64,000 bases of DNA from contig CM055274.1 of the NCBI GenBank assembly GCA_029237695.1, positions 16,915,505 to 16,979,504 on the forward strand, written 5' to 3'. The DNA comes from Conchocele bisecta. Its lineage: Eukaryota; Mollusca; Bivalvia; Lucinida; Thyasiridae. Each line of letters starts with the position of its first letter. Within the stretch, counting starts at the first letter, position 1. The translations under genes were made by a program, and so were the position numbers. The notes beneath the pieces are model-generated. The model was not told where the DNA came from, searched no databases, and saw only the letters and a list, made by a program, of their open reading frames with translations. Shown piece after piece: positions 21,690 through 33,666 of this stretch.

Positions 21690-21961
21690 TCTACGTCCAC
21701 CCACGCCCGTTGTGTATGATGCTGTATCTTCACACAGTCCCCACGGCCACCAGACCGCTTGTTTTCCAAGTAGTTTACCAGCAGGCTGTCCGAGATTCCT
21801 CTGGGACGTCCGATACAACCAAACCTGTGGCCGAGCCCAGGGCAGAAATCTCGACAGTGACTTTCCACAGTGGCTTCTTCAATAGAGCTTTGTGGTACCG
21901 TTCAAAATCTAAGAATGCAAGAGCATCATTATGAGACAAGCCATATGCTTTTGTGCAGAAG
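21690..21961 (-). pseudogene. Degenerate exon resembling tandem RRM-like domains of PARP14-type proteins
   Basis: On the minus strand one frame gives 'YGLSHNDALAFLDFERYHK' then 'ALLKKPLWKVTVEI', like the end of an RRM fold (DALAFLDF) and its linker. Shifting one base near 21800 gives 'ISDSLLVNYLENKRSGG' and 'DCVKIQHHTQRAWVDVD', like the next RRM start in PARP10/14-family proteins (…LELYFENKRSGGG…). A frameshift separates them and no intact splice borders are evident, so I treat it as a relic. It ends at a small MITE (21962-22070). Homology is from memory of the motif only. Confidence 0.35.
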
Positions 21962-22070
21962 ACCAGGGATTCCGCTGGCGATCGCCACTTTCGCAATTGG
22001 CGATAAAAATAAACAATTTTTATTATTCGAAGTGACGATTTTTTTATTTTCCCCAGCGGAATCCCTGCAT
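21962..22070. mobile_element. Short MITE with CAGGGATTCCGCTGG ends
   Basis: CAGGGATTCCGCTGGCGATCG is matched by CCAGCGGAATCCCTG, with the body palindrome 'GAAAATAAAAAAAT/AATAAACAATTTT' imperfect. CAGGG ends of this type are usual for hAT-derived MITEs. Confidence 0.7.
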
Positions 22071-22506
22071 AAGACGATATGCGATATGTCACGAAATATA
22101 TTTGCAAGATTTACAATATTTTCCGTAAATGATCGAAATTGGAAATGTTCAGAGCAAATGTGGAATAGAATTTTGTCAACCATCGACGTCATTTACAGAA
22201 ATTATCAGTTTCTGTAAATATTTTACATGAAAAATTGCACATAAAAATCACATGCCTTGTCTCGAATGAGACATGCCTTGTCTCGAATGAGACATGCCTT
22301 GTGATTTTGTATGCAAGAAAAAATATTTGCAATATTTTCCGTAAATGATAGAAGGTGATGAAATGTTAGAATAGAAGACTTAAAGGTACATGCCCACGCA
22401 GTAGGCACAAAATGTTCTTTATAGGAATTAAATAAGTGTATAATTATGTCACTATTCCACCAGTTCTAAAAATTACGAGTGCCCGCTATTGAAATATAAT
22501 CATTAA
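22071..22506. other. Dispersed repeat fragments, no gene
   Basis: Includes three direct copies of 'CATGCCTTGTCTCGAATGAGA' (22251-22305) and 'GGTACATGCCCACGCAGTAGG...' (22386-22506), which recurs at 33667-33790. The second is interrupted here by the Helitron end at 22507. Confidence 0.5.
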
Positions 22507-23357
22507 CTAGAAATGGACGCTTGTCGACAAGCGCATGTGTATCCCCATCCCCAGATACACAAGTAGTTTGAAAAAAGGGTGTTCGAGTTATGCTCCGGAG
22601 ACAAAATCAGTGACGGAAAAAACAAAGGGAGATAACTAAAAAATTAGTGATGCAAGAGTTGTCATCTCTTGCGTGACACACCTTTAGGGTTGTGGTCTAT
22701 GCAGTGTGAAGTTTCATGAAAAATATTCCAAAGGGTGTTCGAGTTACGCTCCAGAACACGAAATCAGTGCACACAACAAAGGGAGATAAACTAAGAAATT
22801 AACGACGCAAGAGTTGTCATTCTTACGTGCGACACACCTTTGGGTCGTCTTCTATGCATGTGTGAAGTTTAATAAACTAGAAAATGTGTTCATAGAACAC
22901 GGATGTCCCACCCATATCGCTTTGATAATAAATGAGGCCAAATTCCAAGTCAAAATTTTCTTTTACCTGAGAGTTAAAGTTTTTGATAGCACCAAGTATG
23001 TGACCTTGACACTGGGTTCTTGGCGGGGGAGGACAAACGTGGATTTGGCAACAGGGCGGTAGAGGACCATTAGAGCAATGCGTATATGAAATATGAAGCT
23101 GATCCGTGAAAGAAAACAGAAATTATAAGATATTTACCCGAGCGTTAAAGTTTTTGAAGCACCAAGTATGTAACCTTGACCCTGGGCTTGGCGGGGGCAG
23201 GACGAATGTGGATTTGGCACAGGGCGGTAGAGGACCATTAGAGCAATGTGTATATGAAATATGAAGCTGATCCGTGAAAGAAAACAGAAATTATAAGATA
23301 TTAACCCGAGCGTTAAAGTTTTTGAAGCACCAAGTATGTGACCTTGACCCTGGGCTT
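22507..23357 (-). mobile_element. Non-autonomous Helitron, 3' part, runs into the gap
   Basis: On the minus strand the element ends ...CGCTTGTCGACAAGCG, 7 nt, CTAG: the same 3' hairpin and CTAG as the complete copy at 55571-58905. Inward come ~170-bp units with 'GTTCGAGTTATGCTCCGG' and then units with 'GTGACCTTGACCCTGGGCTT', cut by the run of N at 23358. Confidence 0.8.
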
Positions 23358-23857
23358 NNNNNNNNNNNNNNNNNNNNNNNNNNNNNNNNNNNNNNNNNNN
23401 NNNNNNNNNNNNNNNNNNNNNNNNNNNNNNNNNNNNNNNNNNNNNNNNNNNNNNNNNNNNNNNNNNNNNNNNNNNNNNNNNNNNNNNNNNNNNNNNNNNN
23501 NNNNNNNNNNNNNNNNNNNNNNNNNNNNNNNNNNNNNNNNNNNNNNNNNNNNNNNNNNNNNNNNNNNNNNNNNNNNNNNNNNNNNNNNNNNNNNNNNNNN
23601 NNNNNNNNNNNNNNNNNNNNNNNNNNNNNNNNNNNNNNNNNNNNNNNNNNNNNNNNNNNNNNNNNNNNNNNNNNNNNNNNNNNNNNNNNNNNNNNNNNNN
23701 NNNNNNNNNNNNNNNNNNNNNNNNNNNNNNNNNNNNNNNNNNNNNNNNNNNNNNNNNNNNNNNNNNNNNNNNNNNNNNNNNNNNNNNNNNNNNNNNNNNN
23801 NNNNNNNNNNNNNNNNNNNNNNNNNNNNNNNNNNNNNNNNNNNNNNNNNNNNNNNNN
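23358..23857. other. Assembly gap, 500 N
   Basis: Exactly 500 N, probably a fixed-size scaffold gap inside a tandem array. The sequence after it ('GTCAATAATCTTGTC') is not the array, so the 5' end of the Helitron is lost in the gap. Confidence 0.95.
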
Positions 23858-24163
23858 GTCAATAATCTTGTCAAAGAATGGGCAAAAACATCTTGACTTG
23901 ACGACTGTTACCATAGTAACAGTATAATCATTTGGAAGTGAAGACCATTCTATAATTGTGTAGCAAATGTTGAAATTTCAAGGTCATGAAATTGAAAATA
24001 AACTTCAAGCTCATAAAGTGGAATAGGAATGGAACGTAATAAAACCAATGATCAAAATTGTTTTTTTCAACCGTAGATGTCAAAGATGTGAATGACGTGC
24101 CTCGGCATCAATGTCAATGCTAGTGTTTTGGTAATAGGTTGCTCAATTTTAGTGAGTGGAGCT

Positions 24164-24393
24164 AATTAACTCTTTGCATGCTAGCGGTGAAAATAACATC
24201 CAACAAATTATGAGTATGTTTCTTATTTCTCTGTAAGTATGTCTTGGAATTTCATAAGAATTGCGTCCAGAGGAAATTCCAAGACATATTCATGATATTT
24301 ATAGGGAGAAATAAAAAGAAGATACAATATGAATGGTCGTCTGCTATTTTTGAACTATTTATAGCTCACAAATTTCCCAGCATGCAATTAGTT
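24164..24393. mobile_element. Foldback MITE with TTAACTCTTTGCATGC ends
   Basis: 'TTAACTCTTTGCATGCTAGCGG' ... 'TTCCCAGCATGCAATTAGTTAA'. Relatives are at 34885-35320 and 41569-41978. Confidence 0.75.
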
Positions 24394-24399
24394 AAATAA

Positions 24400-24690
24400 G
24401 TGACTGGTGTGTCGAGAGTGTGACAGTTGAATCTGGTTATACCCCTTACGATTATTCTTAATCCTATTACTTTTAGGGTAAGGGGCCAAATGACTTTGGT
24501 GTGGTATGGACCTAGCATCAGGTCAGGTTGTTCTAATTTCCGGCCTGAATATTTATTTTTTCTGTAAATATTCAGTTCTGATTTTGGGATTTTCTCCCCA
24601 TCATGGCAGGTGAAATATGGCATTTGACCCTGTTAACCTGGTTAACCTTAGCTGTTGACAGGCTGTTAAACACCATTAAATAAATATATC
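24400..24690 (+). repeat. SINE-like element, diverged copy
   Basis: Shares with 25861-26330 the blocks 'TCCTATTACTTTTAGGG', 'CATCAGGTCAGGTTGTTCTAATT', 'TAAATATTCAGTTCTGA' and a tail 'GGCTGTTAAACACCATTAAATAAATA'. Confidence 0.6.
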
Positions 24691-25551
24691 GCTCACTCAC
24701 AAGTTTCATTGTCTTTACTTAAAATGCTGAATTAAATTTTATCATCTGTATTACTAGTTATCAATATTTCTGGACGCGACCATTTTTTTTCTTCAGCAAA
24801 TGAGAATCATCTCCCGATTCATGTCTGCTGATAAAACATGTATTGTAATGTTAAATAAGATAACATTACAAAACAAACAGTTGAACACAATTTTCATTTA
24901 CAACCTTTTGACCCATTCTAGGCAGGTTACAGTAGAATGAAAATTTTGATTTTTTCCCGCTATTTTCTGTATTTCTGATTGAAAGTATACGTTTTTACCA
25001 CTCTTATGAACGGTCAAATGAGTGGTAACAACATATAATTTTAAGGAGAAGAAGAAAAAATAAAAGATTTTTTTTTTCAACAAAAAGTTTATACATGTAA
25101 TTATTCTCTTCATATAAACAGATCGGTTAGGGGTTTATGCAAATCTGGCTTTCTGTTTTTCGCTTGATGAGACAATTACCTGTATATGAGATGGCATATG
25201 AGATGGTTGGTGTATTAGATTGTATATGAGATGGTATTAGTGTGGAGCCGCCATTATCCCAGGTGACCTGTCCCATCTCCCAGATCAGTCATATATAGAG
25301 TGGTCTGGCCCACCGGCAAACATTCGCTGATTAATATTCCCGATATGGACCGACGGCCAATAAAATAACCCTTATGGTATTGGTGACTTTGTGACCAGTG
25401 TTTTGTCATGATTATTATGTGAACGTCGTCAATGGAAAGCTGGTTTTCAGGGACATATTGAATTGAATGGATGGTGGCCAGTACAGGTGCTTTCAATGGA
25501 TGGTGGCCAGTACAGGTGCTAATTAGACTGCATGGATATATGAGATGTTCT
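24691..25551. other. No gene seen
   Basis: Unique AT-rich sequence with short direct repeats of 'ATATGAGATGG' (25190-25235) and a 24-bp duplication of 'TGGATGGTGGCCAGTACAGG' (25467-25520). Confidence 0.5.
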
Positions 25552-25742
25552 CAGAGCTCCAGTTAAGGTGCGTAATTTGACCAACTTGGGGTGAAATTTT
25601 GTTATTTCTTCATCAAAAATGGCAAGCTGGGAGTGCTTTAGAATCGTCTCATTGAGACGATTCTAAAGCACTCCCAACTTGCCATTTTTGATGGAGAAAT
25701 AAGAAATTTACCTCCAAATTACGCACCTTAACTGGAGCTCTG
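25552..25742. mobile_element. Foldback MITE, CAGAGCTCCAGTTAAGG family
   Basis: Near-perfect palindrome, inverted copy of 17207-17399. Confidence 0.85.
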
Positions 25743-25769
25743 GATCTGTAGCCAAGTTCATCAAAATTT

Positions 25770-26565
25770 CAAAGTATTCTTATCTAGCAAGGTATACTTA
25801 TCTAGCAAGGTATACTTATCTAGCAAGGTATACTTATCTAGGTATACTTATCTAGCAATTGCCCCGTGTAGGCACCGGGGCGGGATCAACTGATCCTGAG
25901 AATAGTGCTGCAGTAGCCATTGCTTGTCGTAAAAGGCGACTAAACTGGCTTAACGATTGGGTTCATACTTTCCGGAACCCACTATACCGGATTTGGCCCT
26001 CGTGTACATTTTTGGCTTTCTTGTATGTGAGAGTTGAGTCGGGCTATGCCCCATATATAAAAGTAAGATTAGCGCTAATCCTATTATTTTTAGGGGATGG
26101 GATAAATGATGCTGGTGTGGCGAGGGCCTGGCACCAGATCAGGTTGTTCTAATTTCAGGACTGAATATATATTTTGATTGTAAATATTGAGTTCTGAAGT
26201 TGGGATTTACCCCCCTTGGACAGGTGGATACGGGACTCGACCCCGTTGACCCGTCTGCGTGTAGACTCCCTGAGGCTTGTACCTCTGTCAGAAAAGCGGA
26301 CGTTAAACCCTATTCACTCACTCACTCACTTATCTAGCAAGGTATACTACCTTATCTAGCAAGGTATACTTATCTAGCAAGGTATACTTATCTACTTATC
26401 TAGCAAGGTATACTTATCTAGCAAGGTATACTTATCTAGCAAGGTATACTTATCTACTTATCTAGCAAGGTATACTTATCTAGCAAGGTATACTTATCTA
26501 GCAAGGTATACTTATCTAGCAAGGTACTAGCAAGGTATACTTATCTAGCAAGGTATACTTTGAGG
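25770..26565. repeat. 18-bp minisatellite TATCTAGCAAGGTATACT, split by a SINE
   Basis: Units of TATCTAGCAAGGTATACT occupy 25775-25860 and 26331-26565; between them lies the SINE-like element 25861-26330. The array runs directly into a partial GTATACTTTGAGGG MITE (26548-26690), whose terminus contains the same unit. Confidence 0.9.
25861..26330 (+). repeat. SINE-like element with CACT tail
   Basis: Starts 'CCCCGTGTAGGCACCGG' and ends 'GCGGACGTTAAACCC' followed by (CACT)n. 'GGACGTTAAA' is a common SINE 3' motif in molluscs. Both sides are minisatellite units. Confidence 0.6.
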
Positions 26566-26690
26566 GAGTAATCATTTAAATTTCCCAAAATGCATGATTT
26601 CATATAGAACTAACCACTGCATATATTTGATGATTAAAAGTATGCAGAATTATTATACTGAATTTATTACATTATCACTGCCAAAACTTC

Positions 26691-28029
26691 CGCCTAACCC
26701 TTAAAATGCTGCATTAAATGTTGTCATCTGCTGTTTATCTTTTTGTTTTTGTTGCTATGGAAAATGATTCTAAATTTTCTGGCAAACCATGTTTTTATTG
26801 AAAAAAGAAAGAGGAAATAGGAAATATTATTTTTGTTTCCCGCTTTCTAAGACTTCGCTTCTGCATTGATTGTATCAGTGAAATATGGAAAACAGTCTAG
26901 CCACAACTGTACTTAAGTGCACAAGTTAGCTCTACAATCGTTTCCAGAATTGGTGAAAATAATAATACAATGTTGTATGCCCTAGGGTTCCATTATTTTA
27001 GTCACCGTTTTTGCTTCAGGCATGCTTATGTATACCTTTTCTGGAATTGTCGGCCCTGTGCACTGAATTGGTTTGGTGGTTTGACATCTAGTCGGTATTT
27101 TCTCTAAGGGCTTGTGTATGTATATTAACCTGGTGACTCGGTACATCCCATCTCACTGGAGCCAGTCTCTTCATGGGGGAAATATATTTTCTCAAACTTT
27201 TCTTTTCTCTCACCCCTAAGTAACTAGAATCGATTTTAATATGTTAAATTTGCAACCAATCCAACCATCGCAAAATGATTTTCAGACTAGTCCATTTATG
27301 AAAATGGGATGTTTTTGTTCTCAAAAATATGAAAATTACTTGCAAAAAGTGCAGATCCTGATGAGACGGCTCATCTGGATCTACACGTTTTGCCGTACTA
27401 TACAGGTCTGTGGGGTTGAAAGGGTTAAAAAGCAATATGCTGTGTAATCATGTGAACATCATCGATATAGCAGAAAATTCTCATGCGCATGTATTATAAT
27501 GAAAAATATAGAAACACTATGGAAACAATGATGATTTTATACAATGGAAAAAATGCAGACGGCTATAACGCTTACACATTGTTGAACTAACATTTTCAGT
27601 TTGTTTATTTTCTATTTTCACTCTATGAAAAACATGTTTTGACAGTTCATATGAGCCGCATTTTTTGTCAAAACATGTTATATTTTGTTAACAATGAAAA
27701 ACGGCAGACAAGATTCTTCACTTTCCCGCCTTTTCGTGGGTGAAGCAAACAAAAGGTAATGAAGAGGAGAGATAACGACTGATACAAATATATACGCACT
27801 TTATGTCAACCATTAAAACGGGCCCTTGGCTATCTGACTTTTTAAGGTGTTTTCGAAGATTCGATAGATAATTACTCATCTGACAAGGAAGACACATGGT
27901 ATGAGGAAAATTGAAAAGAAATTAGTCGTTCACGCAAGTTACCTACGTAAGCCTGTCAGTTATTGACCTGCTAATCAATCAATATTGAACATTCTATGAT
28001 TTATAAGTTGCATATACAAATGTAATATA
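26691..28029. other. Partial TTAA-MITEs and unique sequence
   Basis: A TTAA-MITE lacking its right terminus lies at 26692-26855 (TAACCCTTAAAATGC) and a diverged one at 27565-27745. 27345-27430 is a fragment of the 'GATCCTGATGAGAC' family. No gene is seen. Confidence 0.5.
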
Positions 28030-28430
28030 CAGAGCTCCAGATAAGGAATTAGTAATTGAGTATTGTTACTCCATCATTTCTGAAGCAATTGGATTTTAAA
28101 AATTTTAATTGGGTAAAATGAAATCACACTACTGTTTACACATCAACAGACGGCAATTATTGAATAGTTTGCTTCAAAATGAAAACATGTCTTGGCATTT
28201 CATTAGAATTGTCTCCTTGGAGACAATTCTAATGAAATACCAAAATGTGTTTTCATGGAAATTTAAGAAAAATATTCTATATTTGTGGTCTGTTTATTGT
28301 TTTCTGCAGCATGATAAAGGTACCACACAATTTGTATTGCTTTTTGATGCTCGCTACGTCTGATTTCAATTGGGTTTTTGGCAATTTTAGTTGGGTATTT
28401 AAGCAAATACGCAGCTCATATGGAGCCCTG
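28030..28430. mobile_element. Foldback MITE, CAGAGCTCCAGATAAG family
   Basis: CAGAGCTCCAGATAAGG ... CTCATATGGAGCCCTG. The central palindrome 'AGAATTGTCTCCTTGGAGAC' is complete. Confidence 0.8.
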
Positions 28431-29979
28431 AATATACATAGCTGGTATTGAGATCAGCTTTTTTTTTTTTGTACAAATCCAATCAACATATGGTTTGACA
28501 GCACTTTAGTATAATTTACAACATGCTTTCAAACCATGTTTTTATCGAGAAATAATTGTTGTGTGTAGCGGTCTAAGGGTTAACATTTTAAGAGACCACG
28601 GTTCTTGATAGGAATCTAGTTAACTCCTAATCCTGGATTATCTGCCGTTCTCAGATTATCGCTAATTCCCCAAATCCCTTTATAATCCATACTGTTACTC
28701 CAGTGCGATATGAAGTAACTTGTGCAATATACTGGACATAATAGGCTTAACAACTGTGATATGGTAGACAAAGTGCTCAGACTTGTATGTAGTAGTTATG
28801 GTTCACATAATCAATTTTTAAGGAATTAAATACGAGGGAGCGCTAGCATTTAGTTCCTGAAAAATCCCATATGTGAACAATAACATACTTATATTTCAGC
28901 CAAGTGTACAATGCAATGTCCCATCCGAGTATTGATTTTACATTCCCTGTTTACGAGTTAATCATTAAATCTGGTAATATATAATTTATTTGGGTTAGAC
29001 GTTGCAATATGTGAAATAAGTGGAGCGGAATGCTGCCCAGCGATTGGCTTATAAAGTAGGGCAAACTATAAAATTCAGAGTATATTTGAACCACTGTACA
29101 TACATGTCAGGTGGTATGTGATATGCACCTATCAATCACGGTGGAAACGAAGTCGGGCTGAGGATATGTGTCCACAAGCATAGCTATACTTTCCTTTCTA
29201 TGGGAAACCTCCCACAGTCTCCGGAATTAAAGATTTTATTCATACATGTGGGGGTTAGACCGTCTATTATTAAATTGTCTTAATTTGTGAGATTTTTGCC
29301 AGACACTGATAGGTCAATTATATTCCACTATTCTAGTGAGCAGATTTTTTAAATACAGTGTCCACCATGGATTTGTCTACTATTTTCATGTTTTATGCCA
29401 GAGCCGGAGTGTCTTATCCCGGTCATGCGTATTACTGGTATGACTAGAATATGTAAAGGACTTTTTTTCTGAAATGGACCTGAAAATGGCATATTTCTGA
29501 AAAGGACCAGCAACCTCACTGTGATCTAAAGACAGCTTTGCTGTCAGTTTCTTGCTTGTCATGTGACTTATCTTAAAATCCAGTCCCTCTCAGCTTGATA
29601 AGCACCACCAGGGTGGTCATAAGATATTGCATTTATCGTCCTTGACAATTAATAACTCTTAGATAGTTTAACAAGTGCAGTATGGGTGCAGATGATGGAA
29701 TAATAGGTCCCACGACATTCATACGAAAAATGAAACTAGCAGAAAAAGTCAAATGTGTGACTAATGGTTAAGTAATATAACAAAAATCAATGGTCGGGGA
29801 TTAAGTAAATTGAGACCGGGTAAATTGAATAATAAGCTACTGTGAACATGTCTGTATGTGACAACATACGACAACAACAAAGAGACAAATGTCAGTCGAC
29901 CATGGACTAGAAAGAACCAAGGTGTTGGCAACTACTTGGACTTGAATGGGTCAGTGGAATGGAACTAGCCCCATTTTTC
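28431..29979. other. No gene seen
   Basis: 28480-28582 is half of a TTAA-MITE ending 'CTAAGGGTTAA'. The remaining 1.4 kb is unique, AT-rich, and without coding potential that I can support. Confidence 0.5.
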
Positions 29980-30455
29980 TCACCGACACCTTCAATCAGT
30001 TTCGTCAACAATCTTTGCCTGTGTCACCTTCGCCCTACACTTGTTCCTCCACTGCTGTTATAATGGCTTCATTCATCGTGACGAACTAAAGGGGTCAGTG
30101 GGAAAAGGGGGCTAACTCCTTTAACTCCTTGTGGAGTTAGCCCCCTTTTGCCACTAACACCTTCAATCATTCCGTTAGTGGAATGGAACTAGCCCCCTTT
30201 TCTCACCGACACCTTCAATAGTTTTGTCAACAATCATTGCCGTGTCACCTTCGTACACTCGTTTCTCTACTGTAATAATTGCTTCATTCATTGTGACAAA
30301 CTGAAGGGGTCGGTGGGAAAAGGGGGCTAACTCCTTGTGGAGTTGGCCCCCTTTTCCCACTGACACCTTCAATAGTTCCGTCAACAATCATTGTCGTGTC
30401 ACTTTCTTACACTTGTTTCTCCTGTGTAATAATTGCTTCATTCATCGTGACAAAT
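29980..30455. repeat. Three ~160-bp units separated by hairpins
   Basis: 'CACCTTCAAT...GTCAACAATC...GTGTCAC...TGCTTCATTCAT' occurs three times (from 29987, 30209 and 30363). Inverted 'GGGGGCTAACTCC'/'GGAGTTAGCCCCC' pairs lie at 30107-30150 and 30320-30352. Confidence 0.75.
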
Positions 30456-31162
30456 TGGTCCACAATAGCCAGTTACCTCCCCTACCAGCAGGGGGCCATA
30501 TTCAAGGATGCTGAGATAGAAATGTTCACCCCGTCCGTCACCTTAATTCGGCCACGGGTCGATTTTCGAAACCTGTTACTCTTCAAAACAAGTTTTAGTG
30601 CAGTCCTTTAAAGCTCGACCCTTGACCATGCAAACATTAAAAAGACTGGGGTTTGGGGTAAATAATTTTACTGTAATTAAATGATTGGAGGTTTGATGGT
30701 GGTGAATGGTGGACAAATTGAATTGCCGGATCATAAAGCGAAGATTAATGTCATATTTTAGAAACACCGCTCTGATTTACACCAAATTATAGCGGTGAGC
30801 TGGTGAGATGCTGCGTGATATATATTTTCTCCAGTCAATACATGGTCTTCACTGGCAAATATCGCGTTGAATTTCAATTTGAAGTTGGAATTTATGTTGT
30901 TACTGTCTGAAGTTCGCAGTTTAAATTATTTTAAACACCTGATGGACACGGGATAGAAATAAAACTATTTTATTGAGGGGCATGCTGACCGAACTCCCAA
31001 CTATCTCAAATAAAATTTCAGCAGGTCAACAATTTATTACTTTCTACAGATTTTGCAACATTGTACTTCTAGGTGGTGGCTTATGGGGCAAGGGGCTAAT
31101 TGATTTTGCCTATGTGGTAATGGTGCCTGGTTTCGGATCAGTAGCCTATTTCACCAACATTG
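30456..31162. other. No gene seen
   Basis: Unique sequence between the hairpin repeat and the next MITE; nothing recognisable. Confidence 0.45.
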
Positions 31163-31373
31163 CAAAGTATACTTATCTAGCAAAGTATACTTTGAGGGAG
31201 AAATTTTCAATTTCAGGATAAATTTATTAATTTTTATTATACTGAATTTATTACATTATCACAGCCATTTTGGCATTCTGCATACTTTTAATCATCAAAT
31301 ATATGCAGTCGTTAGTTCTATATGACATAATGCATTTCGGGAAAAATAAATGATTACTCCCTCAAAGTATACT
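31163..31373. mobile_element. MITE with GTATACTTTGAGGG ends, complete
   Basis: 'CAAAGTATACTTATCTAGC' precedes 'AAAGTATACTTTGAGGGAG'. The element ends 'CTCCCTCAAAGTATACT'. Confidence 0.8.
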
Positions 31374-31936
31374 AAGTTGTTAGAACTATTTTTTATGGCG
31401 TAAGAACCGTGTTGTTAAAATGTTAAACCCGCAAAATATGTTCTGCTCATTTGCATAAAAGCTGGAAGACCTCAAATTTGGATGTTGGTTGTATAGCTAG
31501 TGGATGTTTTTAGAATTGAACACTATGCCAAATGTTGGCCTGTAGGATTGAAATTGTTACAGAGCTAATTGAACGCAAATATGAATCATTAAACACCATG
31601 ACCAGAATGTTTCCTTTTGAACAGAAGTTGCCATTAATATATTACATGTATGTGGAATGACTCAAGTTAAACAATTGGAAAAAACATAATGTACATGTGT
31701 TCTTTTATTTACCAATCCCCGGCTGTGCTATTGTTTATTTCTACAAAAGACAAATCTATTTTATAGAGTCTAGTCTAACTAAGTGATAGGTATTCATGTG
31801 TGTTGCAACTTGCCAATAAATTCATATTGAAACTGCATACCGTAACAAACATCTATTGTTTTGCAATCTGCAGCCATATCTAACGTATTGACAAAATGTC
31901 TGTGTCTAATTATGGTGTAAAATGTCAAAAAGGGAC

Positions 31937-32149
31937 TTTATCCTTTAGAATGCGGGAAACAAAAATTGATGTCTGATGTTGTTTTATGTTTCTCTTATTT
32001 ATTAATAAAAACATGGTTTGACAGCACTTTAGAATCATTTCCAATGGAAATGATTCTAAAGCGTTGTCAAAACCTATTTTGTTTGAGAAAAATTGGAAGG
32101 TAAAAAATAATAGCAGACCACTAAATTAAATCATCATTGTAAGGGTTAA
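31937..32149. mobile_element. TTAA-MITE
   Basis: 'CCTTTAGAATGCGGGAAAC' ... 'CATTGTAAGGGTTAA' with the core 'AGAATCATTTCCAATGG'. The left TTAA has mutated to TTTAT. Confidence 0.8.
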
Positions 32150-33119
32150 GATTTATTTTGTCATATTATGTCATGTATTTTGTAAAATAATCTTCATGGG
32201 ATTCGGCCATATATAGAACAATAGCGATGGATTAGGTTTAACACACCTTGTGGGGTGTAAACGTGACAAAATCACCTCCCATTGTCTTCACGTTATCGCA
32301 CATAAATTCAATATTATAAAACAATTTAATACAATTAATGTGAATATTCATATCATCGAGTTATAACGTAGCATATGAAATGCATGTTGTGGAGCTGAAT
32401 GCTTTGTTAGCGCCGTCTCGTGTTGATCTGACAGATATTTGACAAATGATTAATATCATTAAACTGTATCATTTAATTGTTTGTGGATAAATACAAATCT
32501 ACATGTGTATATTACTGAATGTTATGGGAAGTTGGCACGTTAGATTATTTGCTCTGATTTGAAATCATAGATGACAATGTTCCTGAAGGCTTTTATTATA
32601 TTAGTTCTTAATCCTTTTTACAATGATCAAACACATAATGTATCATGTAATCACTGATGAATAATTACAAATATAAATATGCACATGTATAGTCTAAATG
32701 TTATGGGAAGTTGGCACGGTAGATGACTTACTATGATTTTGAATCTTAGACGTCATTCAATATGCATCCAGGCTTGTCTATTGTTCTTAATCATTTCGAC
32801 AATGATCAGAATCGTTTCATAACTGTCCTATAATTATTGCTGACTACAGATTTCCCTACATGTGTATGTTATACAGTAGAACACCCATTGTGTTTAATTT
32901 AGATGGGTTTCACTGTCATTTATGTCATTGTCATGTCCGTTCATGATTGAAAATGACAAAAATTGTTCATGCTTAATTACGGTGTGGAAGCCTTCTCTAA
33001 ACGGACACCCTGTTGACCCCATTTTGTTTAATTTAGATGGGTTTCACTGTCATTTATGTCATTGTCGTGTCTGTTCATGATTGAAAATGACAACAATTGT
33101 TCATGGAGTGCTTAATTAC

Positions 33120-33196
33120 AGTGGAGCCTCTCTAAACTGGACACCCTGGGGACCCCCCGGCCCCCAGGGTGTCCAGTTTAGAGAGGCTCCACTGTA
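33120..33196. mobile_element. Small hairpin with TACAGTGGAGCCTC ends
   Basis: Perfect inverted arms of about 33 bp ('TACAGTGGAGCCTCTCTAAA' with its complement) around a 'GGGGACCCCCCGGCCCCC' loop. TA at both ends suggests a mariner/pogo-type MITE. Confidence 0.75.
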
Positions 33197-33346
33197 TGCA
33201 TACTACTGAATTATATGGGAAGTTGGCCCATTAGTTGGCTTGCATGATTTGAAATCATAGATGTCAAACAATGCTTCCAGACTATATGTTCCTCGTAATC
33301 TTTTTACAGAAAAAAAAATTCAGAATCATTACAGTAATCAAAAGCA

Positions 33347-33548
33347 TTAACTCTTACTACGCTGAATTAAATTTTGACGTCTGCTGGAAATGTTTTATTT
33401 TCAATATTTCTCCATATAAACCTGTGTTGATAGAGAATCGTCTCCACTGGAGACGATTCTCATGTGCTGCCAAAACTGTTGTTAAGAATTAAGGCAAAAA
33501 TGAAAAACAGCAGACGACAATTTTCGTCTCCTGCATAATGAGGGTTAA
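33347..33548. mobile_element. TTAA-MITE, complete
   Basis: TTAACTCTTACTACGCTG ... CATAATGAGGGTTAA with the core 'GAATCGTCTCCACTGGAGAC'. Confidence 0.8.
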
Positions 33549-33666
33549 AATGTATCATATAACCACTTGTGTGTGAAGAAATATAGACCTACATGTCTAT
33601 ATGTCTGGATCTTATAGGAAGTTGGCACTTTATATGGTTTGTCCAGATTGCAAATCATAGACGTTA

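Noticed and set aside
23134..23927. ORFs of 175-246 codons
   Set aside because: They run through the 500-N gap.
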